Part shown: one piece after another, positions 16,836 to 25,199 of the stretch
Position numbering within the stretch: the first letter of the stretch is position 1
Layout of the letters: the number at the start of each line of letters is the position of its first letter
From: Mangrovicoccus sp.
Lineage (GTDB): Bacteria > Pseudomonadota > Alphaproteobacteria > Rhodobacterales > Rhodobacteraceae
Assembly: GCA_025800345.1 (NCBI GenBank)
Contig: JAOXSB010000184.1
Span: forward strand, 1 to 39,616
Reading direction: 5' to 3'
DNA length: 39,616 nucleotides
The notes under the pieces: generated by a model
The model's database searches: none
Told to the model about the DNA's origin: nothing
Seen by the model: only the letters and a program-made list of their open reading frames with translations
Position numbers and translations under genes: made by a program

Positions 16836-18314
16836 TCAGGTAACGCCCGCCCAAAGCCGGATCAGATCATATTGCATGGCGCGCGAACGCCGGGTCCAGC
16901 CTTTGGATCCAGCGGGCCGCTCGCGGTCTTCTGGCGCAATCTTTGCCCTGCGGGACGGCTCATCGGTGAGAATGGCAAAGGCCAGCTCGCGCCCGCGCGT
17001 GGTGGTGACGAACCCCGCCAAGCTGCTGACGAAATTCAACGTGCCGGTTTTGGCCCGCAGGCGCAGGGGTTCGGTTCTGCCAGCGTCGTTTTTCAAAGTG
17101 ATCTCGCGCAGCACGTCAGCCATCCCGCCGCTGGGGCCCAAAACGCGCAGAGCTTGCACCATATCCCGCGCCGTTACCCGCGAGAGGCCGGATAGCCCGG
17201 AATGATCCGCAAAACGGCTATCGCGCAGATCCAGGGCCTCGCGCGCCCAATCGCTCATCATCGCTGCAGATTGCGACAAATCCTCGGGCCTGGTTTCCCC
17301 GCGCGCCGCGCTGGCGCTGAGCCCGGCAATTTCCGCAGTGACATTGGTGGAATAGCGCAGCATCCCGCGCAGCACATCGCGCATGGGGGCGCTGTCATGG
17401 CGGGCCAATACCGCGCCAGATACAGGGGCTTTCAGGGCGATAGCCGCGGGCAGCTCCAACCCTTGCCCGCGCGCCAAAGCGCGAAACACATCTGCCGCGT
17501 AATTGCCGCTTTGGCGCACTGGCAGCCAGCGCGCCCCTTCCCCGGCCAAAGCCGATTGCGCCACCATCCAACGCTCAATCCGCTCGCCCATATCATAGCT
17601 ATGGGTGAAAATCGGCAAGTTTCGCGAGGTGGTCTGGGCCCGGATCACGGATACGGGCGGCACATGGGAACGGGTGCGCGCATCCAGGCTCAGGCGATGA
17701 TCGGCATTCTCTAGGCGCCAGCCTAAATGCACTCGGTTGAAGTTCAAGTTCAGCCCGGAAAGCGAGGTATTATAGCGCAAATGATCCGGCTGGGCAGGGT
17801 CAATCTCCCAAATATGCGGCAATGCCCCATCCCAATAGGCAAATTGCCCGGACAGGCTTTGCAAGCCGCTCTCGCGCAAGCGCTGTACCATCAGGGCCAG
17901 ATGATCGGTGGTCAAAAGCGGATCGCCCCCGCCCAAAAGGATCAGATCGCCATCCAAGCGGCCGTTGCGGATCGGCCCTGTGGCAATCACTTGTGTGCAA
18001 TACCGATGGGCGGGGCCGAGATGGTCCAAAGCATAGGCAGCTGTAATGGTCTTGGCGGTGCTGGCTGGCGGCATGCGCCAATCGGGTTGGGCGTGATCCA
18101 GCACTTGGCCAGTGCGCGCATCGGCCAGCAAATAGCTCACCCGCCCCCCGAGATTTTCCCCCGCCACCAAAGCCGCGCTGCGCGGCGAGAGCTGGCCAAG
18201 ATCAGGCGCCACAGGCCGCGGCTTGGGCTGCGGTGAGACAGGGGTATTCGCCCCAGCCCCGGAGGCCGCAGCCAGCAATGTTCCCAAAACAGCACGACGG
18301 GTGAAACGAGTCAT
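16836..18314 (-). CDS. dacB: D-alanyl-D-alanine carboxypeptidase/endopeptidase, PBP4 type (S13)
   Basis: A low-molecular-weight penicillin-binding protein that trims or cuts peptidoglycan cross-links in the periplasm. The 492-residue product has the three active-site motifs in order: SxxK at S85-K88 (PASTAKTI), SxN at S322-N324 (RYSTNVTAE), and KTG at K422-G424 (RAKTGTLN). Between the first two lies the long inserted domain typical of PBP4. The N-terminus MTRFTRRAVLGTLLAAASGA has a twin Arg before a hydrophobic stretch and could be Sec or Tat. The long open frame upstream to 18755 overlaps nadD antisense and is not used. It follows nadD across a hairpin-rich spacer. Confidence 0.95.
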   Translation of the reverse strand: MTRFTRRAVLGTLLAAASGAGANTPVSPQPKPRPVAPDLGQLSPRSAALVAGENLGGRVSYLLADARTGQVLDHAQPDWRMPPASTAKTITAAYALDHLGPAHRYCTQVIATGPIRNGRLDGDLILLGGGDPLLTTDHLALMVQRLRESGLQSLSGQFAYWDGALPHIWEIDPAQPDHLRYNTSLSGLNLNFNRVHLGWRLENADHRLSLDARTRSHVPPVSVIRAQTTSRNLPIFTHSYDMGERIERWMVAQSALAGEGARWLPVRQSGNYAADVFRALARGQGLELPAAIALKAPVSGAVLARHDSAPMRDVLRGMLRYSTNVTAEIAGLSASAARGETRPEDLSQSAAMMSDWAREALDLRDSRFADHSGLSGLSRVTARDMVQALRVLGPSGGMADVLREITLKNDAGRTEPLRLRAKTGTLNFVSSLAGFVTTTRGRELAFAILTDEPSRRAKIAPEDRERPAGSKGWTRRSRAMQYDLIRLWAGVT

Positions 18315-18514
18315 ATGAGTAGTTGGCGCAAGCGCATCCATCGGCGCAAGGGTTTTGCGCAAATGCGGTTCACTTGGGGGCATCGAGCCCCCGTGCCCCG
18401 CCTCGCCTGCGCTCGATCCCGCCATATGCATCCGGCCCGCAAACGGCAAATCAAACGCGCAATCGAGCCTAGCGAGGCGCCTCAAAGGGGGTCGATCCCC
18501 CTTTGAGGCGCAGC
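18315..18514. other. hairpin-rich spacer between nadD and dacB
   Basis: This 200-bp spacer has no convincing gene. It carries a 15-bp perfect inverted repeat (18477-18511) and a smaller one, GGGGGC at 18376-18381 with GCCCCC at 18387-18392 around a 5-base loop ATCGA. The motif ATCGAG or CTCGAT recurs several times. It has no obvious T-run for a standard terminator. Confidence 0.5.
18477..18511 (-). terminator. 15-bp hairpin after nadD
   Basis: A perfect inverted repeat: GCGCCTCAAAGGGGG at 18477-18491 and its reverse complement at 18497-18511, with loop TCGAT. It sits immediately downstream of the nadD stop codon on the minus strand. There is no T-run on the minus-strand side, so termination would be of the U-poor kind, or the element protects the 3' end. 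The stem has alternating G-rich and A/T-rich parts. Confidence 0.6.
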
Positions 18515-19120
18515 TCACTTGCGCGCCCAGGCCCCGCTTTTGCGAATCTCCGTCGAGGAAATATCCACCATGGGGATCGGAATATAACACCAGGCCGGCG
18601 CGATAGCGCGGGCCAAAAGCGGCGCTTGCGCAGGTTTGAGGCGTGCATAACGAAACACCCGCGCCGCCCGCGCCATGCGCGCCGAAATCGGCGTGTCTGG
18701 ACGGGCCAAGACCCCCACGGGCACCCGCGCCAAGATCGACGGCCATTGCTCCCACAAATGCAGCCCCGCCAAGTTGTCGCCCCCCATCAGCCAGGTAAAG
18801 CGCACCCCTTTATAGCGTTGCTGCAAAGCAGCCAAAGTCTCAGCGGTATAACGGGTGCCCAATCGCGCCTCGAGATCGCTCACAACCACCCGAGGGTCCT
18901 TGAGCACATGGGAGGCCTCGGCAATACGCCGCGCCATGGGCGCAGGCCCTTGGGCCTTAAGCGGGTTGCCAGGGCTCACAAGCCACCATACTTGATCCAG
19001 CCCAAAACGTTTCAGCGCCTCGCGGGTGATATGCACATGGCCTGCATGGGCCGGATCAAAAGACCCGCCCAACACCCCAATACATTGCCCTGCTCGCGCG
19101 GAAGGAAAGCCAGCCCGCAT
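18515..19120 (-). CDS. nadD: nicotinate-nucleotide adenylyltransferase NadD
   Basis: Makes nicotinate adenine dinucleotide from nicotinate mononucleotide and ATP in NAD synthesis. The 201-residue product has the nucleotidyltransferase motif [11 protein letters not shown] (18-28), the family segment [28 protein letters not shown], and the second nucleotide-binding motif ISSTEIR near the end. The ATG at 19120 has AGGAG six bases upstream; a GTG at 19123 is the only alternative. The C-terminus is near the 15-bp hairpin. Confidence 0.95.
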   Translation of the reverse strand: MRAGFPSARAGQCIGVLGGSFDPAHAGHVHITREALKRFGLDQVWWLVSPGNPLKAQGPAPMARRIAEASHVLKDPRVVVSDLEARLGTRYTAETLAALQQRYKGVRFTWLMGGDNLAGLHLWEQWPSILARVPVGVLARPDTPISARMARAARVFRYARLKPAQAPLLARAIAPAWCYIPIPMVDISSTEIRKSGAWARK

Positions 19121-19397
19121 CACCCACTCCTAAAAACGGTCTGACACCGCTCTTTGAGATAGCCAGAGCCGTTATTCTTGGCAATGGCCGCTGGCATGAG
19201 CGCGATCTTGTTTGGACATCGGGCCAGCATGGGCTTTCCCCCCTTGCCCACGCAGCGCGTCTTAGGACAGCACCCGCCAGACGCGCCTCATAACCCTACG
19301 CCACAGTCTTACAAATAGTTAACAAATTGTCTCGCCTGAGCCTCTTCTTGGCGTCATGATTGGCCCGATCAGCTATGGTTACAAGAAAGGCAAAAAC

Positions 19398-19907
19398 ATG
19401 GACGCGGTTTTGCAGGGCAAGGATGGGCGCGATTATCGCATTCGACCAATTGCCCCTGGAGATGTGGACAGCCTGATCCGCGGCTATGACTCGCTCAGCG
19501 ATCAGGCGAAATGGTTTCGCATGCTCCATGCGCAACCCCATCTGAGCCGCGAGATGGCAGAGCGGTTCTGCAAAGTCGATCATGATGATGAATTTTGCCT
19601 GGTGATCGAAGGCCAAGGCGCGCTTGAGGGCGATTTGCTCGGCGGCGCGCGGATCGGCGGCATTGGCCCTGGAAAAGCCGGCGAATTCTCAGTTTCCCTA
19701 CGCCCCGAGGCCCGCGGGCTCGGCCTGGCGCGGCAAGCGCTGATCGGCGTGATCAATGTCGCTAAGGATCAAGGCTGTAGCTTGATTTGGGGCAGCGTGG
19801 CCCGGCGCAATGACGGGATGCGCGCCCTGGCCGAACGTTTGGGCTTTACCCTGCGCATCGACCCCGATGACCGCACTTTGCTTTTGGCGGAACTGCCTCT
19901 GACGTAG
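19398..19907 (+). CDS. GNAT-family N-acetyltransferase
   Basis: A 169-residue acyltransferase of the GNAT fold. The acetyl-CoA-binding region is seen in EFSVSLRPEARGLGLARQAL, with the Q/RxxGxG/A-like loop at RPEARGLGLA, followed by IGVINVAKDQGCSLIWGSVA and MRALAERLGFTL. The substrate is unknown; related enzymes in this order acetylate small molecules or protein lysines. The ATG at 19398 has AAGAAAGG upstream; an ATG at 19356 would add 14 residues. It is transcribed toward a shared bidirectional terminator. Confidence 0.85.
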   Translation: MDAVLQGKDGRDYRIRPIAPGDVDSLIRGYDSLSDQAKWFRMLHAQPHLSREMAERFCKVDHDDEFCLVIEGQGALEGDLLGGARIGGIGPGKAGEFSVSLRPEARGLGLARQALIGVINVAKDQGCSLIWGSVARRNDGMRALAERLGFTLRIDPDDRTLLLAELPLT

Positions 19908-19913
19908 CCAAAG

Positions 19914-19948
19914 AAAAAAGGCGGCCCGAGCCACTGCTCTGGGCCGCC
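19914..19948 (-). terminator. rho-independent terminator of the BCCT transporter gene
   Basis: GGCGGCCC at 19920-19927 pairs with GGGCCGCC at 19941-19948 across a 13-base loop. On the minus strand it is followed by a run of six T (19919-19914). It lies 48 bp beyond the BCCT stop and also close to the end of the GNAT gene on the other strand, so it may serve both. Confidence 0.85.
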
Positions 19949-19996
19949 CTGGGGCAAACGGCAGATCGGGGACAATGATCCGCCGCGATGGGTGTC

Positions 19997-21646
19997 TTAG
20001 CGTTCTTCCGTCATAAGCCCCTTGATCACCGCCCAGCACATCAGCAAGAGCACGATGGTAAAGGGCAGTCCGGTGGAAATCACCATGGCCTGCAGCGCAG
20101 TGAGCCCGCCACCGATCAAGAGCACGATGGCCACAGCCCCTTCAAAGGTGCACCAGAACACCCGCTGCGGCAGCGGCGCATCAACCTTGCCACCAGCGGT
20201 GATGGTGTCGATCACCAGCGAGCCACTATCGGAAGAGGTCACAAAGAACACGATGACCAGGACGATGCCAAGCACTGAGGTGATCTGCGACAGCGGCAAG
20301 CCTTCGAGCATCGCAAACAGCGATAGCGGCGGGTTATAGCTGTCGATCACATTTGCTCTCACAGCGCTAGTGGGGTCGGTCAGCACTTGCTCGATCGCGG
20401 TGCCGCCAAATACCGCCATCCAAAGGCAGCAGACCAGGCTGGGCACCAAAAGCACGCAGATCAGAAATTCGCGCACCGTGCGGCCACGGCTCACCCGGGC
20501 GATGAACATGCCCACAAAAGGTGACCAGGAAATCCACCAAGCCCAATAGAAGGCCGTCCAGCCTTGCATATAACCGGTGTCTTCGCGGCCGATGGGATTG
20601 GAAAGCGCTGGCAGATCTTTGACATAGGCCACCAGACCTTGGCCAAAATCGGTCAGCAACAGCATCGTGGGGCCAAGCACCAGGACAAAGACCAACAGGC
20701 CAAAGGCCATGAGCATATTGATCTCTGAGAGCAGTTTAACCCCACCATCAAGACCGCGCAGAACCGAGATCAGCGCCATGGCCGTAATGGCGGTGATCAA
20801 AATGACCTGCACCGTCACCGAAATCGGAATGCCAAAGATATGAGACAGGCCCGCATTGGCTTGCTGCGCCCCAAGCCCCAACGAGGTGGCCAGGCCAAAC
20901 AGCGTTGCAAACACCGCCAGAATATCCACGATATGCCCGGGCCAACCCCAGATACGTTCGCCAAAGATCGGATAGAAGGCCGAGCGAATGGTCAGCGGCA
21001 AACCTTTGTTAAAGGAAAACAGCGCCAAAGCCAGCGCCAGCACCGCATAGATCGCCCAGGGGTGCAGGCCCCAGTGGAAAATCGTTGCAGCCAAGCCCAT
21101 GGTGCGGGCCGCTTCTACATTTTCCTCAATGATCGAGCCGTCTTCGGCAAAGGGCGAGGGCACGCCCAAAGGCTCGGAAAAGGCCATGTGATAGACCGGC
21201 TCGAGCACCCCAAAGAACATCAGGCCAATGCCCATCCCCGCAGCGAAAAGCATGGCCAGCCAACCGCGATAGGTGAAATCAGGCGTTGCATCCTTGCCGC
21301 CCAGCCGCACCGAGCCCCAAGGCGAGATGATCAAGAGCAAACAGAAGATCACAAAGATATTCGCGCTGCCCAAAAACAGCCAATCAAAGCTGTTGGTCAA
21401 AGCCGGGCGCAGCCATCCGAAAAAGCTTGATGCTTGCTCGGGCAAGGCCAACGCGTAAAACACAAAAGCCACGACCGTGAGACTGGAGATCACGAAAACC
21501 GGGTTGTGAATGTCAAAACCAAACGGCCCCACCTGGCCTTCGATATTGTCTTGACCGATCTCGTAATCGGTATCGATCAGTTCTGTCACTCCATCGGGTT
21601 CGGGGATCCCGGTATCCGCACCGGTCTCTGAATTATTGTCACTCAT
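19997..21646 (-). CDS. BCCT-family transporter (betaine/choline/carnitine type)
   Basis: A 549-residue secondary transporter with about 12 membrane segments. Family markers are GMGIGLMFFGVLEP (GMGIG 137-141), ATIFHWGLHPWAIYAVLALA and the signature FYWAWWISWSPFVGMFIARV followed by SRGRTVREF. That signature supplies the aromatic box and is close to the betaine transporter BetP. The N-terminus (residues 1-35) is strongly acidic and the C-terminal tail after the last helix is only a few residues (GLMTEER), so the BetP-type osmosensing C-terminal helix is missing. The start at 21646 has AGGGAA upstream; the upstream open frame to 21745 is not used. Substrate specificity is not resolved. Confidence 0.93.
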   Translation of the reverse strand: MSDNNSETGADTGIPEPDGVTELIDTDYEIGQDNIEGQVGPFGFDIHNPVFVISSLTVVAFVFYALALPEQASSFFGWLRPALTNSFDWLFLGSANIFVIFCLLLIISPWGSVRLGGKDATPDFTYRGWLAMLFAAGMGIGLMFFGVLEPVYHMAFSEPLGVPSPFAEDGSIIEENVEAARTMGLAATIFHWGLHPWAIYAVLALALALFSFNKGLPLTIRSAFYPIFGERIWGWPGHIVDILAVFATLFGLATSLGLGAQQANAGLSHIFGIPISVTVQVILITAITAMALISVLRGLDGGVKLLSEINMLMAFGLLVFVLVLGPTMLLLTDFGQGLVAYVKDLPALSNPIGREDTGYMQGWTAFYWAWWISWSPFVGMFIARVSRGRTVREFLICVLLVPSLVCCLWMAVFGGTAIEQVLTDPTSAVRANVIDSYNPPLSLFAMLEGLPLSQITSVLGIVLVIVFFVTSSDSGSLVIDTITAGGKVDAPLPQRVFWCTFEGAVAIVLLIGGGLTALQAMVISTGLPFTIVLLLMCWAVIKGLMTEER

Positions 21647-21995
21647 ATTGCTTTCCCTGTTGATTGGCATGTGGCTATGGGCGGCGCTTATCTTTCTTCG
21701 AGACGTGTCAAAACCTATGTGGCTTCGTGGTATTGCCAGGCCCATTGGCCAAGATCACAGGCTTGATATACATCATTTTTTGACCAAAGGCGAAGAAATG
21801 AGTAACCCGCCCGAGCACAGCAGAGCCGCCTCGGAAAGATCCGTGACCAAGTGAGACTGATAGGATAATGCGGCGCGAAACCGGCAACTGTCTGTCAGTC
21901 TCGGAGCAATGTCTTTAAGTCAGCCGGTGAAAAGCGACCGCTGAGCTTCTGAAAGCGGCAGAACCTGCCGCAGCGCGGCGCCACATTTCCCAAGA
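21647..21995 (-). other. structured spacer between the AbrB-family gene and the BCCT gene
   Basis: 349 bp without a convincing gene. It contains an 11-bp stem (21853-21863 with 21892-21902, one G-U pair, 28-base loop) and a 7-bp stem with loop AAC (21955-21961 with 21965-21971). A further 5-bp stem (21938-21942 with 21954-21958) cannot form together with the 7-bp one. On the minus strand the 7-bp stem is followed by CTTTC, so it may be a weak terminator of the AbrB gene. The right third contains the BCCT promoter. I do not recognise a known RNA family here. Confidence 0.4.
21685..21712 (-). promoter_or_regulatory. candidate promoter for the BCCT gene
   Basis: On the minus strand TTGACA (21712-21707) is followed after 16 bases by TAAGCG (21690-21685), about 40 bp before the start codon. 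The -35 is perfect; the -10 is weak but shares its TAAG core with the rpmB promoter in this window. Confidence 0.5.
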
Positions 21996-23024
21996 TCACG
22001 GCCTTTGGCGCATCAAAAGCGGCAGCAAAAGGCTAAGAATCATCAGCCGCATCACATGGTGCCCCGCAACAAAAGGCGGATCGAGCCCCAATTGCAGTGC
22101 AATCGCCGCCATGGCCTCGACCCCGCCCGGCGCAAAAGCGACCAAAACCAGGCTCAATGGCAGATCAAACCAGGCCATCACCCCGAGCGCGCCCAAAACC
22201 GCGATACCCAAAGTGATGCTGGTCACCACAAGCCCCGCCAGAAATCCTTGGATCAATTGGGCGCGGTTTGTGGCATGAAACCGCGTGCCGATCAGCGCGC
22301 CCATGACCACGAGGGCGCTCGTGCTCGCCCAGCTTGGCAAACGCCCTGGTGCAAGCTCGCCAAGATGCCCGAGCGCGCTGATCACCATGGCCGCCAGCAA
22401 ATAGGCCGCAGGGATGCGCAAACGGATCATCACAATGGCCAGCGCTGCGGCCAGGGCATAGAGCGCCAGCGCATGGGGCCACGACATCAGCGCCTCAGGC
22501 AAAACCTGCGCCCCGGTGGCCCCGAAAACCCCGGCAATCAAAGGCGGCACAATCAAGGTCAGCACCAAAACTCGCGTGCTTTGGGCGATGCTCAGCACCG
22601 CAAGATCGCGCCCGGTATCCGCCGCCAAGCTCAGCACATAGCTCAGATGCCCCGGCGCGGAACACAAAGCCGCCATCCCCCGCTCAAAGCCAAACAGCCT
22701 TTGCAAGACCCGCCGACAAATCAGCATCGAGGCCACCAGGGTCAAAGCCAGCACCGCGAAACTGCCCGGCCATTGCGCCGCGGTTGTCAGCAATTCCGGC
22801 GTCACGCTCGAGCCGATATTGATCCCCAAAGTAAGAAAAGTGAGATTGCGCAGCCAATCGGGCAGCGCCAGCGCCACCCCGGCCAGCCCTGCCAAAGACA
22901 CCGCCACCGCCGCCCCGGTGAGGGGCGCGACGGGAAAGCCTATGAGCGAAAAAACCCCGGCACCGAGCGCGCCCAAAACCAGCGTCACCGCCAGCGCGCG
23001 CCATTGCTGCATCGCCTGCCCCAT
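21996..23024 (-). CDS. AbrB-family membrane protein (AbrB duplication family)
   Basis: A 342-residue integral membrane protein with about ten hydrophobic segments in two similar halves, as in the AbrB duplication family. Each half carries a related motif: APGHLSYVLSLAADTGRDLA in the first and APGGVEAMAAIALQLGLDPP followed by FVAGHHVMRLMIL in the second. The family was once named after ammonia monooxygenase and regulator proteins, but neither function applies to a membrane protein of this shape; a transport role is likely. The ATG at 23024 is 18 bp after the tctA stop, and the gene is very likely in the tct operon. A TTG at 23027 is the other option. Confidence 0.85.
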   Translation of the reverse strand: MGQAMQQWRALAVTLVLGALGAGVFSLIGFPVAPLTGAAVAVSLAGLAGVALALPDWLRNLTFLTLGINIGSSVTPELLTTAAQWPGSFAVLALTLVASMLICRRVLQRLFGFERGMAALCSAPGHLSYVLSLAADTGRDLAVLSIAQSTRVLVLTLIVPPLIAGVFGATGAQVLPEALMSWPHALALYALAAALAIVMIRLRIPAAYLLAAMVISALGHLGELAPGRLPSWASTSALVVMGALIGTRFHATNRAQLIQGFLAGLVVTSITLGIAVLGALGVMAWFDLPLSLVLVAFAPGGVEAMAAIALQLGLDPPFVAGHHVMRLMILSLLLPLLMRQRP

Positions 23025-23042
23025 CAAAAGCCCGATCCGGGC

Positions 23043-24560
23043 TCAATCCCCATCGGCCACCCCTTTGGCCCGCGCCCGGGCGCGGCGCGCCCGATAGCTG
23101 GGCAACAGCACCAAAGCCACCGCCAGAACCAGCAACCCCAAAGTCATAGGCCGCTGCCAGATGAAGCTGACCCCATCATAAAGCTGCATGGAGCGGGCGA
23201 AATTATCTTCCAACATACGGCCCAAAATGAAACCGATCAGCAGCGGGGCCAATGGGTAATCGGCAAAGCGCAACACAGTGGCGCAGACCCCAAATCCCAC
23301 CAAGATCAACAGCTCTGTGGCATTGTTCTGGCCAATATAAGCGCCCATGAGCGTGAAGAACAAAATAAACGGGATCAGATAATTGCGCGGCACCGCCAAG
23401 ACTTTGGCGATATAGGGGATCAATGGCAGGTTCAGGATCAGCAAGATCACATTGCCCAAATACATGGATACGATCACCGCCCAGAAGATCTGCGGATCAT
23501 CCACCATCAACCGCGGTCCTGGGGTCACATTCAAAGCGATCAGCGCCCCCAGCAGGATCGCTGTGGTCCCCGATCCGGGGATCCCCAGGGTCAGCAGCGG
23601 AACGAAAGATCCCGTACAAGCGGCATTATTCGCGCTTTCCGGGGCCGCCAACCCTTTGATCGCGCCTTTGCCGAATTGCTCTTGTTCTTCCTTCGGCGCG
23701 AGATTGCGCTCCACCGCATAGCCCAAAAAGCTCGCGATCGTGGCCCCTGCCCCCGGCAGCACGCCGATCAAGAACCCCTGCACCGATTGCCGCCCGATCA
23801 CCGGAGTGATGGCTCGCGCTTCGGCTCGGGTGATGCGCAGATCTTTGATCTCACTGCTGCCCCCGCCACTATTTGAGCGCGCAGGATCCAGCACCAGATA
23901 GAGCGCCTCAGGCAGGGCAAACATGGCCATAGCCAAGGTGATAAAGCCAAAGCCCGATTGCAGATCCATGATCCCCATGGTGAAGCGCGGCATGTTGAAC
24001 AGCGCCCCTTCCCCCACGGTGGCCATGATCAGCCCCAAAATGGTCATGAGCAGCGCTTTGGCCACTTGGCCCGTGCCCGCAAAGGCGGCAATCGCGGAAA
24101 GCCCCACCACCATCAGCGCGAAATACTCCGCCGAATGGAACAGCAGCGCAACCGAGGCCAGCATCGGCGCAAAAATCATCAGCAAGATCGCCCCGATCGT
24201 GCCCCCGGCAAAGCTGGATATGGCGGCCACGGTCAGCGCTTTGCCCGCTTTGCCTTGGCGCGCCAGCGGATAGCCATCAAAGCTTGTGGCCACAGTGGAG
24301 GCCACCCCCGGCGCATTGATCAAGATCGAAGAGGTCGAGCCGCCAAAAATCGCCCCATAATAGACGCCCGCCAGCAAGATCAGCGCCGCAGATGGATCGC
24401 CAATGGAGATCGCCACTGGGATCATGATGGCAATAATCGACATCGGCCCCAGACCGGGCAACATGCCGATAAAGGTGCCAATCAAACAGCCGCCAATGAC
24501 CATGAGAATATTGGTGATGGAAAAGGCTGTGGACAGCCCGATCAGGATCCCTTCAAGCAT
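23043..24560 (-). CDS. tctA: tripartite tricarboxylate transporter, large permease TctA
   Basis: The large membrane subunit of a TTT-family transporter, which takes up a carboxylate captured by the binding protein. The 505-residue product has about 11-12 membrane segments and the family motifs GTFIGMLPGLGPMSIIAIMI, YYGAIFGGSTSSILINAPGV, and in the second half GVLPGAGATIASFLGYAVER and GSFVPLLTLGIPGSGTTAI. The length is normal. It starts 12 bp after the tctB stop. The substrate cannot be told from the permease. Confidence 0.97.
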   Translation of the reverse strand: MLEGILIGLSTAFSITNILMVIGGCLIGTFIGMLPGLGPMSIIAIMIPVAISIGDPSAALILLAGVYYGAIFGGSTSSILINAPGVASTVATSFDGYPLARQGKAGKALTVAAISSFAGGTIGAILLMIFAPMLASVALLFHSAEYFALMVVGLSAIAAFAGTGQVAKALLMTILGLIMATVGEGALFNMPRFTMGIMDLQSGFGFITLAMAMFALPEALYLVLDPARSNSGGGSSEIKDLRITRAEARAITPVIGRQSVQGFLIGVLPGAGATIASFLGYAVERNLAPKEEQEQFGKGAIKGLAAPESANNAACTGSFVPLLTLGIPGSGTTAILLGALIALNVTPGPRLMVDDPQIFWAVIVSMYLGNVILLILNLPLIPYIAKVLAVPRNYLIPFILFFTLMGAYIGQNNATELLILVGFGVCATVLRFADYPLAPLLIGFILGRMLEDNFARSMQLYDGVSFIWQRPMTLGLLVLAVALVLLPSYRARRARARAKGVADGD

Positions 24561-24572
24561 CGCCGCCCCCGC

Positions 24573-25058
24573 TCACATCAAAACGGCCGGCCAAGGGCTC
24601 AGGAAGATCCCCAAAACCTGCTGCACCAAATACCAAACCACCCCAGCGGCCAGCCCCGCGATCAGCATCAATCGCAAATAGCCCCGCTCGCCTAGGATCA
24701 GCCCGCCCCCGACCAAAAACCCCAAAGTGGCGGGCAGAAATCCAATCGGGCGCAGCAACAGCGCATAGCCCACCATCAGTGCCAAGAGCGCCATCGCCTG
24801 GCCAAGCTTGTAATCGGTGAGACGGCGGTAATTGATCTCGCCCGCTTTGGGCGCGGCGCTTTCCCCCTCGATCCCCAAGACAATCGCCAAAGCGGTCAGC
24901 GCCCCCATCACCGCCAAAACCTTGGGAAAGCTCGACGGCCAGATCGGATTGCGCTGCATGAATGGCGGCAGCAACTGATCCATGGTGAAAAACGCGGCAT
25001 AGCCATAGGCCAAACACAGCAGCAAAATGATCAGAGCGATCCAACGATCCAAAGCCAT
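24573..25058 (-). CDS. tctB: tripartite tricarboxylate transporter, small permease TctB
   Basis: The small membrane subunit of the TTT transporter. The 161-residue product has four membrane segments (LDRWIALIILLLCLAYGYAA, FPKVLAVMGALTALAIVLGI, MALLALMVGYALLLRPIGFL and LMLIAGLAAGVVWYLVQQVL), as expected. The ATG at 25058 has GGGAG six bases upstream; an ATG six bases earlier is too close to that site. A large hairpin lies between it and tctC. Confidence 0.93.
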   Translation of the reverse strand: MALDRWIALIILLLCLAYGYAAFFTMDQLLPPFMQRNPIWPSSFPKVLAVMGALTALAIVLGIEGESAAPKAGEINYRRLTDYKLGQAMALLALMVGYALLLRPIGFLPATLGFLVGGGLILGERGYLRLMLIAGLAAGVVWYLVQQVLGIFLSPWPAVLM

Positions 25059-25148
25059 CCGCATCTCCCTCTCTAAAATCCTTCGCAAATTGCGCGGCCC
25101 GCAGACGCAATACCCGCAGCTCTAAGCCGCGCGAGGGCGCAAGCGCCC

Positions 25149-25191
25149 GAGGCGGGCGCGATGGGCTCGAGGCCCGTCGCGCCCGCGCCTC
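25149..25191 (-). terminator. large hairpin between tctC and tctB (possible attenuator)
   Basis: 18 paired bases with one 2-base bulge and one G-U pair: left arm 25149-25166, right arm 25172-25191, loop TCGAG. A small 6-bp hairpin (GGGCGC at 25135-25140, GCGCCC at 25143-25148) follows on the minus strand. There is no T-run. Placed just after a binding-protein gene, such stems usually stabilise its mRNA or reduce transcription into the permease genes. Confidence 0.6.
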
Positions 25192-25199
25192 CCTAACGC

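Noticed and set aside
21870-21930. Possible cobalamin riboswitch: GGCAACTG and AAGTCAGCC resemble parts of the B12 element
   Set aside because: The B12 box GCCACTG and the ordered core are missing, and no cobalamin-related gene follows on the plus strand.
22005-23876. A 623-residue open frame on the plus strand across the AbrB-family gene and tctA
   Set aside because: It is antisense to two clear membrane-protein genes and encodes a Gln/His/Arg-rich low-complexity sequence with no known motif, a common shadow in GC-rich DNA.
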